From DASVEE01 sp036399695 (GTDB lineage Bacteria; Acidobacteriota; Thermoanaerobaculia; Gp7-AA8), in the NCBI GenBank assembly GCA_036399695.1, contig DASWMP010000392.1, forward strand, positions 1-18,656: 18,656 nucleotides of DNA, in the 5' to 3' direction. Made by a program: the position numbers and the translations under genes. Positions 13,173-18,656 of the stretch are shown piece by piece; position 1 is the stretch's first letter; every line of letters starts with the position of its first letter. The notes under the pieces were generated by a model. It made no database searches. It was not told the origin of the DNA and saw nothing but the letters and a program-made list of their open reading frames with translations.

Positions 13173-14723
13173 ATGAAGAAACTGAACTTGGGCGCTCTCG
13201 CGATCGCCTCCGCACTGCTCGCCGTGGCGTGCGGTGGAGGCGGGGAGAAAAAAGCGGGCGGCGGCGGTGCCAACGCGAACAAGCTGATCATCGCTGTCCC
13301 GAGCAGCCCCTCCAATCTCGATTCCCGCGTCGGTAACGACAACGTTTCCGGACGCATGTTCGATCTCATCTACAGCGGCCTCGTCAAAGTGACGCCGGAG
13401 ATGGATTACGCGCCCGACGTGGCCACGAAGTGGGAGACGCCGGACGACAAGACGATCATCTTCCACCTGAATCCGAACGCGAAGTTTCAGAACGGCCAGC
13501 CGCTGACGTCGGCCGACGTCAAGTGGACGTACGACTCGCTCATGGCCCCCGACTTCACTTCCTCGAAAAAGTCCGGCTATGCGGCGGTGGCGGCCATCGA
13601 GACGCCGAATCCGCAGACCGTCATCTTCCGGCTGAAGGAACCGAACGGCGGCATGTTCGACAATCTCACCCTCGGCATCCTGCCGAAGGGGGCGGACACC
13701 AACACCTACAAGACGCAGCCGATCGGCGCCGGCCCCTACAAGGTCGTCGAGAACGTGACGGACGAGCGCCTGGAGCTCGAAGCGTTCGAGGGCTGGCATG
13801 GCGGCGCGCCGAAGATCAAGCACGTGACCGTGCGCATCGTTCCTGACGACACGACGCGCGTCCTCGAGTTCCGCCGCGGCTCGCTCAACTTCGGTGTCAA
13901 CCCGGTGCCGTTCGAGAACGTCGCCGAGTTCGAGAAGGATCCGAAGTACCAGGTGCCGAAGAAGCCGGGCTCCGTCTGGCAGTACCTCGCCTTCAACCTG
14001 AAGGACCCGACTCTCTCGAAGGTGCAGGTACGCCGCGCCATCGCTCATGCCATCGACCGCGAGCGCATCGTCCGCGACCTCCTGGCCGGACACGGCGTCG
14101 TTACCGACACGATGTTCGCGCAGGGGCACTGGGTACGCGCCGACAACCTCCCGACCTACGGCTACGATCCGGCCGCCGCGAAGCGCCTCCTCGACGAGGC
14201 CGGCTATCGCGATCCGGACGGCGACGGCCCGAAGCCGCGCTTTTCGATCGCCTTCAAGACGTCGACGAACGACGAGGCGAACCGCCGCGCCCAGATGATC
14301 CAGGAAATGCTGCGCCAGGTCGGCATCGACATGAAGATCCAGTCGATGGAGACGGCCACCTTCCTCGACCAGATCAGCAAAGGCAACTTCCAGATGTATT
14401 CATTGAGCCGGAACGGCATCGCCGATCCTGACTTCTACTACGTCATCTTCCACTCGTCGAACTTCCCGCCCGAGGGGCAGAACCGCGGCTTCTATTCGAA
14501 CCCGCGCGTCGACCAGCTCATCATGGAAGGGCGCTCGACCTTCGATCGCGCGAAGCGCAAGCAGGCCTACGGCGAGATCCAGCGCATCGTGCAGGAAGAC
14601 CTCCCCTACGTCTCGCTCTACCACCAGATCAACGTGGCCATCATGGACAAGAACGTGACGGGCTACACGATGTACCCGGCCGGGTTCCTAATCTCGGTGC
14701 CGGAAATGGAGTTCAAGCAGTAG
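13173..14723 (+). CDS. Family 5 extracellular solute-binding lipoprotein (peptide/nickel/oligopeptide ABC type)
   Basis: 516 residues, normal length for SBP_bac_5 (DppA/OppA-like). The lipoprotein signal has a lipobox LAVAC with Cys20, followed by a Gly-rich linker. Domain hallmarks are DSRVGNDNVSGRMFDLIYSGLV, YAPDVATKWETPDDKTIIFHL, the FQNGQPLTSADVKWTYDSL motif, a VQVRRAIAHAIDRERIV helix and the YDPAAAKRLLDEAGY segment. It would capture peptides or similar solutes at the outer face of the cytoplasmic membrane and hand them to an ABC permease. No permease or ATPase genes adjoin it, so it either works with a transporter encoded elsewhere or has another role. It stands alone, flanked on both sides by related GC-rich repeats. 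Start set by AGGAG. Confidence 0.93.
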   Translation: MKKLNLGALAIASALLAVACGGGGEKKAGGGGANANKLIIAVPSSPSNLDSRVGNDNVSGRMFDLIYSGLVKVTPEMDYAPDVATKWETPDDKTIIFHLNPNAKFQNGQPLTSADVKWTYDSLMAPDFTSSKKSGYAAVAAIETPNPQTVIFRLKEPNGGMFDNLTLGILPKGADTNTYKTQPIGAGPYKVVENVTDERLELEAFEGWHGGAPKIKHVTVRIVPDDTTRVLEFRRGSLNFGVNPVPFENVAEFEKDPKYQVPKKPGSVWQYLAFNLKDPTLSKVQVRRAIAHAIDRERIVRDLLAGHGVVTDTMFAQGHWVRADNLPTYGYDPAAAKRLLDEAGYRDPDGDGPKPRFSIAFKTSTNDEANRRAQMIQEMLRQVGIDMKIQSMETATFLDQISKGNFQMYSLSRNGIADPDFYYVIFHSSNFPPEGQNRGFYSNPRVDQLIMEGRSTFDRAKRKQAYGEIQRIVQEDLPYVSLYHQINVAIMDKNVTGYTMYPAGFLISVPEMEFKQ

Positions 14724-14731
14724 GGATCGAC

Positions 14732-14757
14732 GCCCGAGGCCCGGTTGGGTCTCGGGC
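14732..14757 (+). terminator. Strong hairpin after the solute-binding protein gene
   Basis: GCCCGAGGCCC (14732-14742), loop GGTT, GGGTCTCGGGC (14747-14757): an 11-pair stem with one G-T wobble, starting 8 bases after the stop codon. The T-run is poor (TCTGGTTCC), so it may act as a weak terminator or 3' end stabiliser. It also forms the left edge of the repeat below. Confidence 0.5.
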
Positions 14758-14866
14758 TCTGGTTCCGGGGGCAAAGCGGCTCAGGGGTTCGGCGAGCGCC
14801 GGTCGCCTGAACGTTCAGGGGCCGGGTCGGAGCTCCTGAGCCCCGGGCCCCGACCCCTGAGCACTG
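14732..14866. repeat. GC-rich GGGCTC-type inverted repeat, copy 2
   Basis: It shares with copy 1 (12952-13123), in the same order and orientation, GGCAAAGC (14770-14777), GCCTGAAC (14805-14812) and the 16-mer GAGCCCCGGGCCCCGA (14838-14853). The left arm is G-rich and the right arm C-rich (CTGAGCCCC, CCCCTGAGC). It lies between the convergent ends of the solute-binding protein and glutamine synthetase genes, with no other gene in the gap. Confidence 0.8.
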
Positions 14867-14870
14867 CCTC

Positions 14871-15887
14871 TTAGTAATTCCCGCAGACCGTATCGATCAG
14901 GATCGCGCAGACCTGATACGGGTCCATGTTCGCGGCAGGGCGGCGGTCTTCAAAGTAGCCCTTGCCATCCTTCGCGGTCTGCATCGGGATGCGCACCGAC
15001 GCTCCGCGGTCGCTGATGCCGTAGCGGAAGGCGTGGATCGGCGCGGTCTCGTGCATGCCGGTGAGACGCTCCTCGTTGTGCGCGCCGTAGACCTTGATGT
15101 GCTCTTCGTGGCGACGCTCCAGCTTCTTCATCGCCTCTTCGATCACCTTCATACCGCCGTCTTCGCGCGTCGACTTGGTCGAGAAGTTCGTGTGCGCGCC
15201 GGCGCCGTTCCAGTCACCCTTGACCGGCTTCGGGAAGAGGGTCGCGCTGACGCCGAACTCCTCGCCGATGCGGTACAGGAGCCACCGCGCCAGCCAGAGC
15301 TCGTCCGCCACTTCCAGCGGCCCGAGGGCCCCGATCTGGAACTCCCACTGCGCCGGCATGACCTCGGCGTTGGTACCGACGATCGAGATCCCGGCACGCA
15401 GACAGGCGTCGGCGTGGGCCTCGACGACCTCGCGGCCGAAGACCTCGTCGCTGCCGACGCCGCAGTAGTAGCCACCCTGCGGCGCGGGGAAGCCGTGATC
15501 CGGCCACCCCATCGGGCGATTCCCTTCGAAGAGTGTGTACTCCTGCTCGATGCCGAACCAGGCATCCTCGTGGACGTATTTTTCGGAGACCTCGCGGAGA
15601 GCCGCGCGGGTGTTGCTCCAGTGCACCGTGCCGTCAGGATTCAGCACTTCGCACAACACCAGGAGATCGTTCTCGCGGTGCAGTGGATCGGGGACGATTT
15701 TGACCGGGCGCAGCAGCAGATCGCTGAAGTGGCCCGTGGCCTGGTAGGTGCTCGAACCGTCGTAGCCCCACTCAGGGATGTCTTCGACCTTCTTCACAGG
15801 TTCGTCGAGGATCTTGGTCTTCGAACGGAGCTTGGAAGTCGGTCTCTGTCCATCGATCCAGATATATTCAGCCGTGATTTTGGTCAT
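14871..15887 (-). CDS. glnII: Type II (eukaryote-like) glutamine synthetase
   Basis: Makes glutamine from glutamate, ammonia and ATP in the cytosol. 338 residues, within the GSII range and much shorter than GSI. Signatures include the beta-grasp segment EWGYDGSSTYQA, RENDLLVLCEV, the metal-binding FGIEQEYTL (Glu114, Glu116), PQGGYYCGVGSDEVFGREVVEAH, NAEVMPAQWEFQIG, the ATP-site GDWNGAGAHTNFST, NEERLTGMHE and DRGASVRIP. ATG 15887 was chosen because AGGAGG (15895-15900) lies 7 bases upstream; the open frame continues further but encodes a repeat-derived tail. GSII lacks the adenylylation loop of GSI, so control is likely transcriptional. Neighbours are convergent or unrelated; it is probably monocistronic. 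Confidence 0.95.
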   Translation of the reverse strand: MTKITAEYIWIDGQRPTSKLRSKTKILDEPVKKVEDIPEWGYDGSSTYQATGHFSDLLLRPVKIVPDPLHRENDLLVLCEVLNPDGTVHWSNTRAALREVSEKYVHEDAWFGIEQEYTLFEGNRPMGWPDHGFPAPQGGYYCGVGSDEVFGREVVEAHADACLRAGISIVGTNAEVMPAQWEFQIGALGPLEVADELWLARWLLYRIGEEFGVSATLFPKPVKGDWNGAGAHTNFSTKSTREDGGMKVIEEAMKKLERRHEEHIKVYGAHNEERLTGMHETAPIHAFRYGISDRGASVRIPMQTAKDGKGYFEDRRPAANMDPYQVCAILIDTVCGNY

Positions 15888-15917
15888 GGTGGTACCTCCT
15901 GATGGTGTTAGGGAGAA

Positions 15918-15947
15918 TCGATACTGCGGGGTGAAAAAGCAGGTAAA
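15918..15947 (-). promoter_or_regulatory. Possible promoter of glnII
   Basis: Minus strand TTTACC (15942-15947) and TATCGA (15918-15923), 18 bases apart, the latter 30 bases before the ATG. Both are approximate sigma70 matches. AGGAGG at 15895-15900 is the ribosome binding site. No NtrC or sigma54 signature was seen. Confidence 0.3.
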
Positions 15948-16021
15948 GCCCGGGGATGTGACACGATAGCATCGGGCGTGCCCGTGCGGAACCCGGTGGG
16001 CACAGTGCGCTTCGTGGGAGC

Positions 16022-16085
16022 GGTTTTTGGTTTTTGGTTTTCGGTTTTTGGTTTTCCCAACAACCAAAAACCAACAACCAACAAC
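16022..16085. repeat. TTTTTGG-type inverted repeat, copy 2
   Basis: The left arm 16022-16056 is a tandem of GGTTTTT and GGTTTTC units. The right arm 16058-16085 has CAACAACC, AAAAACC and AACAACC units, with almost no loop. The 17-mer at 16057-16073 is the reverse complement of 5781-5797. It lies between the cyclase stop (16091) and the glnII promoter region. On the minus strand the left arm gives A-runs, not T-runs, so it is not a standard terminator for the cyclase gene. Confidence 0.8.
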
Positions 16086-16090
16086 GATTC

Positions 16091-17236
16091 TTACCCCGCC
16101 GCCTGGCTCAGATCACCCGTCGGCCACTCTTCGCTCCAGACCGCCACCTGGTTCTTGCCTCGCGATTTGGCGCGGTACATGGCGACGTCGGCGCGGCGGA
16201 GCAGCTCGGCTTTTTCGAGCTCGTACGGGACGGTGCTGTTGCGGTCGGGGATGTGCTGAGCCAGGCCGATGGAGGCCGTGAGGACGCCGCGCAGGTGGAG
16301 CGGCGGCATGCTGAAGCCCCACTCCCGCTCGAGGAACGTCGTCGACTCGATGGTCCGGCGGATCTCCTCGCCGATGGCGATCCCTTCCTCCAGCGGCATG
16401 TCCGGCAGGATCATCACGAACTCGTCGCCGCCGTAGCGGGCCACCGTGGCGTCGCTGCGGTGCACGATGCGCTTCAGGATGAAGCCGACTTCGCGCAGGC
16501 ACTGGCTGCCGGCGAGATGGCCGTGGCGATCGTTGATCGCTTTGAAGTGATCGAGGTCCATGAAGATCAGGACGCCGGGGCGACCCGACTTGCGCGTTTC
16601 CATCAACGTCTCGGTGAGACGGATGTGGAACCAGCGGTCGTTGAAGAGCTGTGTGAGGTCGTCCTTCTTCGCCAGCTCGTGCGCCCGCTTGGCATCGAGG
16701 GCGTTCTGCAGCGTGAAGGACGTGTAACCGGCGAAGATCTCGAGCAGCGTCATGTCACGCTGCGTGAAAGCGCGGCCGTCGAGCCGGTTGATCAGCTCCA
16801 GGACGCCGCAGACGTGCTTGCCGATATAGATCGGCACCGCCACGACGGAGTTGGTCTTGTGGCCGATCTTCTGGTCGATCTCCGAGTAAAAGTACTCATC
16901 CTCTTCCACGTCGGCGGAGAGGTGCGGCGTCCCCGTCTGGTAGACCCGTCCGACGATGCCGAACCGGGCGGACAGCCGCTGTCCGATCAATCCGGAGCTC
17001 GATTCGCCGAACGTGGCGATGAACACCAGCTCGTTGTCCTTCCGCGTGGCGACCTTGCGAAACGGATCGTCCAGCAGGATCGACCCCGACTCGGAAGGGA
17101 CGAACTCGTACGCCTTCTGCAGGATCTGCCGGAGCACGAGGTCGAGATCCACCTCCGGCCGGAGCGAGAGCCCCGCCTTGTGCCGCTCGAGAAATCGCTC
17201 GAGCTGAGGGATCTCGAGAGAATGGAATTGGATCAT
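16091..17236 (-). CDS. GAF-GGDEF diguanylate cyclase
   Basis: Makes the second messenger c-di-GMP from two GTP. 381 residues from this start. A GAF sensor domain spans about 25-180 (PSESGSILL, IATFGESSSGLIGQRL, SVVAVPIYIGKHVCGVLELIN), then a short coiled linker and a GGDEF domain from about 190 (DDLTQLFNDRWF, metal Asp227 in FMDLDHFKAIND, active-site YGGDEF at 268-273). The usual inhibitory RxxD ahead of GGDEF is not in place: Arg is at -9 but -6 is Ala, so product inhibition is probably weak. A 12-residue insertion (about LEREWGFSMPPLHLRG) precedes the TASIG strand. The start at 17236 is preferred over 17290 because a TATAAT at 17271-17276 would begin transcription after 17290. No strong Shine-Dalgarno sequence was seen. 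Confidence 0.93.
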   Translation of the reverse strand: MIQFHSLEIPQLERFLERHKAGLSLRPEVDLDLVLRQILQKAYEFVPSESGSILLDDPFRKVATRKDNELVFIATFGESSSGLIGQRLSARFGIVGRVYQTGTPHLSADVEEDEYFYSEIDQKIGHKTNSVVAVPIYIGKHVCGVLELINRLDGRAFTQRDMTLLEIFAGYTSFTLQNALDAKRAHELAKKDDLTQLFNDRWFHIRLTETLMETRKSGRPGVLIFMDLDHFKAINDRHGHLAGSQCLREVGFILKRIVHRSDATVARYGGDEFVMILPDMPLEEGIAIGEEIRRTIESTTFLEREWGFSMPPLHLRGVLTASIGLAQHIPDRNSTVPYELEKAELLRRADVAMYRAKSRGKNQVAVWSEEWPTGDLSQAAG

Positions 17237-17270
17237 CACAATCAAGGGCCAGAGACCCGGCCGTCCACTG

Positions 17271-17276
17271 ATTATA
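17271..17276 (-). promoter_or_regulatory. Candidate -10 element of the diguanylate cyclase gene
   Basis: The plus strand ATTATA reads TATAAT on minus (context CTATAATCAG), a perfect match placed 34 bases before ATG 17236. The best -35 is weak (AACTGC-like at 18 bases). It shares CTATMATC with the elements at 4674 and 12943. Confidence 0.5.
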
Positions 17277-17322
17277 GGCGGGATGGGCATTTCGGCAGTT
17301 CATCATGGGATGAGCGAGGCTC

Positions 17323-17472
17323 ATGGGACCGCCGGGATGGATAGGACAGATGGGACAAATGGACATATAGGCCCGATAAGATTGATAGGACCAATAGGAC
17401 GGACCGGGTTCTGCCTCTCACCTTGTCCCATCTGTCCCATCTGTCCTATCGGTTCTATGAGTCCCATCGTTC
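17323..17472. repeat. GGGAC-type inverted repeat (longest copy)
   Basis: The left arm 17323-17408 contains ATGGGACC, AGGACAGATGGGACAAATGG and ATAGGACCAATAGGAC units. The right arm 17421-17472 contains two GTCCCATCT units, CTATCGG, CTATGAGTCCC and the constant ATCGTTC edge (17466-17472). It lies between the divergent cyclase and secreted-protein genes. No gene is seen in it. Confidence 0.8.
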
Positions 17473-17500
17473 AGCCGGGGCCCCAGAGTTTTTCGATGAC

Positions 17501-17505
17501 GGAGG
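17501..17505 (+). promoter_or_regulatory. Ribosome binding site that decides the start of the secreted protein gene
   Basis: GGAGG directly abuts an ATG at 17506, which is too close for use, and lies 6 bases before the in-frame ATG at 17512, a good distance. The second ATG is therefore taken as the start. Confidence 0.6.
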
Positions 17506-17511
17506 ATGCTG

Positions 17512-18372
17512 ATGCGCAGCCTGACGGCAATCCTGACGACACTTCTTTTCGCCGCTTCCGCAGTCGCGGCGTCCTCGATGACAGTCCCGCTGCCGGAGCG
17601 TGCCGGCTCGATCGTCTCGGCCACGGGCATTCGTGACGATGCAACGGCCTGGATCGCCATCGCCACGCCCGAGCCGTGGCGGACCGAGGTGCTGCGCGTC
17701 AGTCCGGACGGTACGCGGACGAGGATCGCTGTGCCGGACGGCATCGTCAAAGACGTGCAGCCGCTGACCGACGGCAGGCTGGCGCTCACCGTGGCCGAGG
17801 CAGGCGGCCCGTCATTCCGCGTCGTCGATCGCGACTTTCGCGTGCAGTGGAGCTCTCGCCTGCTGCCGGCGCGCTTGTTCGAGCGGGCCGGCGAGCATCT
17901 GGTCAGATTCAGCAGCGACGGCTCACGCTGGGCACTTCTCGCGTTCGACGACAACCGGATCGCCGTCACCGTCGGCTCGACCGGATCTCATGTTCCCGAG
18001 ACGACGACCACCCTCCGCGCGGACGCCGGGAGGCCGCACGGCGTCTATGACAGCGTCGACGTGGCGTTCACGTCGCCTGAGGATCTAGCGGTGTTGTGGC
18101 GCGGGCGCATCTACGTTCTCGACAAGGCGACCACGCTCGCGAAGACACTCGCGCCGGCTGCCGGCGGGGCGTTCCTCGAGTACGACGCCGGCTCGCGAAC
18201 TCTCTGGGCGTTCACACCGGAATCGGCATCGGCGTTCCGGCTCGATGCGCAGGAGCGGCGGCCTGTCTCCATCGGCCCGGGGCGTCAACGGCGAACCGGC
18301 ATCACGAGCAGCCGGTCGGGCAGCGCCTGGCTGGAGCTCCGGCCTGGTGCGGTGACGGTTCATCGCCGCTGA
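17512..18372 (+). CDS. Secreted protein of unknown function, possible beta-propeller
   Basis: 286 residues. A clear signal peptide (MRSLTAILTTLLFAASAVAA) ends near residue 20. The mature part is a string of short beta-strand-like blocks, each 40-50 residues with a small-charged turn (VLRVSPDGTRTRIAVPDG, RFSSDGSRWALLAFDDN, LAVLWRGRIYVLDK, LEYDAGSRTLWAFTPES). Such S/T-x-D-G-T/S turns are typical of WD40- or NHL-like propellers, though 286 residues would give only about five or six blades. No catalytic motif recognised. Probably extracytoplasmic. It is transcribed alone, away from the cyclase and towards the partial gene at the right edge. Confidence 0.78.
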   Translation: MRSLTAILTTLLFAASAVAASSMTVPLPERAGSIVSATGIRDDATAWIAIATPEPWRTEVLRVSPDGTRTRIAVPDGIVKDVQPLTDGRLALTVAEAGGPSFRVVDRDFRVQWSSRLLPARLFERAGEHLVRFSSDGSRWALLAFDDNRIAVTVGSTGSHVPETTTTLRADAGRPHGVYDSVDVAFTSPEDLAVLWRGRIYVLDKATTLAKTLAPAAGGAFLEYDAGSRTLWAFTPESASAFRLDAQERRPVSIGPGRQRRTGITSSRSGSAWLELRPGAVTVHRR

Positions 18373-18398
18373 ACCGCGCGCTTGCGCCGGTGAAGCCA

Positions 18399-18412
18399 CG
18401 TTCTCGAGAACG
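18399..18412. other. 14-base perfect palindrome between convergent genes
   Basis: CGTTCTCGAGAACG is its own reverse complement. It sits in the 77-base gap between two convergent genes with no T-run after it. It may be a bidirectional hairpin or a binding site for a dimeric protein, or chance. Confidence 0.35.
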
Positions 18413-18449
18413 GACGCCCGACGGAGCCGGCGACGTGCCGCGCCGCCGT

Positions 18450-18656
18450 TCACCCCGTCAGGTCGCGGTTGGCCACATTTGCGGAATCGGGCGTTGCCTC
18501 CCCTTCCTCCCCGTACGCCTCCACCTCGAACGAGATCTTCCGGTAGGCGCGGTGCACTGAGCGCTCGGCGAGCCAGTGGCGCGCAAACTCTCCCGCGTAG
18601 AGGCCGAGAAAACGCACCAGGCCGAGGCGGTTCACCTGACGGACGTGGACCAGCTC
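18450..18656 (-). CDS. C-terminal part of a probable HExxH metallopeptidase-like protein (partial)
   Basis: The frame is open to the right edge; 68 residues are visible, ending at the TGA at 18450. The visible part begins ELVHVRQVNRLGLVRFLGLY. If the residue before the edge is His, this is the HExxH zinc motif of the type found in DUF4157-like or M48-like domains, where HELxHVxQ is followed by a Gly and aromatic segment. The later AYRKISFEVEAYGEEGE supports such a domain, since a conserved Glu often lies there. The tail is short and hydrophilic. The GTG at 18635 is not used as a start because the frame continues upstream with matching family pattern. The family call is inference from a short fragment. 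Confidence 0.55.
   Translation of the reverse strand, partial: ELVHVRQVNRLGLVRFLGLYAGEFARHWLAERSVHRAYRKISFEVEAYGEEGEATPDSANVANRDLTG

Noticed and set aside
13430..13846. Overlapping plus-strand frame inside the solute-binding protein gene
   Set aside because: No RBS and no recognisable protein features; fully inside a conserved family 5 domain.
15888..16067. N-terminal extension of glutamine synthetase
   Set aside because: The extra residues are Lys/Asn/Pro-rich translation of the TTTTTGG repeat; ATG 15887 has an ideal AGGAGG and matches the family start.
16022..16085. Intrinsic terminator of the diguanylate cyclase gene
   Set aside because: The hairpin is AT/GT low-complexity and the base run after the stem is not T-rich on the minus strand; kept as a repeat only.
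17237..17290. Start of the diguanylate cyclase at ATG 17290
   Set aside because: A perfect TATAAT lies at 17271-17276, downstream of this ATG, so the transcript would not contain it; family similarity also begins near 17236. Not fully excluded.
16034..17344. Plus-strand open frame of 436 codons opposite the diguanylate cyclase
   Set aside because: It begins inside the TTTTTGG repeat and ends in the GGGAC repeat, has no motif, and lies opposite a clear GAF-GGDEF gene.
17323..17472. CRISPR array from the tandem GGGACAGAT units
   Set aside because: Units are 8-10 bases with no unique spacers, arms are mutually complementary, and no cas gene is present.

Overview
This is a GC-rich, densely coded bacterial chromosomal window. 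The gene content (eukaryote-like type II glutamine synthetase, an AIM24 protein, MsrP, a SpoIIE-type phosphatase, a GAF-GGDEF cyclase, a MoxR operon) together with hypervariable low-complexity hairpin repeats between genes suggests an Acidobacteriota-like organism, for example of the Thermoanaerobaculia or Vicinamibacteria type. That placement is inference. There is no rRNA or tRNA gene, no integrase, transposase or phage gene, and no CRISPR array. Fourteen complete genes were found plus one partial gene at each edge.

Left block (1-4659, minus strand). One operon read right to left: a 453-residue three-helix membrane protein, a MoxR AAA+ ATPase (start overlaps the previous stop as ATGA), a 564-residue secreted and membrane protein, and an ABC ATPase that leaves the window. 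It looks like a MoxR chaperone coupled to an ABC-2 type exporter and envelope proteins. No DUF58 or VWA partner is visible.

Middle block (4815-8021). An RluA-family pseudouridine synthase on minus diverges from AIM24, msrP and an 89-residue two-helix membrane protein on plus. MsrP has a Tat signal with a lipobox, and its upstream region is occupied by a hairpin repeat that obscures its start.

Compact minus-strand operon (8031-12936). Five genes with overlaps or gaps of at most 7 bases: a membrane-anchored alkaline-phosphatase-fold phosphodiesterase, a minimal nucleotidyltransferase, an 82-residue partner protein, a GAF and SpoIIE-type Ser/Thr phosphatase with a TTG start, and a D-amino-acid aminotransferase. 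The nucleotidyltransferase and 82-residue pair resembles a toxin-antitoxin type module, but it is embedded between signalling and envelope genes.

Right block (13173-18656). A lone family 5 solute-binding lipoprotein (plus) is bracketed by two related GC-rich hairpin repeats. It is followed by glutamine synthetase GlnII (minus), a GAF-GGDEF diguanylate cyclase (minus), a secreted protein of unknown function (plus), and the C-terminal end of a probable HExxH metallopeptidase (minus, cut by the window edge).

The most unusual feature is the intergenic DNA. At least four sequence-distinct repeat families (TTTTTGG, GGGACAGAT, GAGCCCCGGGCCCCGA and CAACGGACAACGG types) fill the gaps. All share one plan: a low-complexity arm, a spacer and a roughly complementary arm. 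One family has a constant ATCGTTC edge in all three of its copies. One copy supplies the ribosome binding site and start codon of a gene, and another runs into a stop codon.
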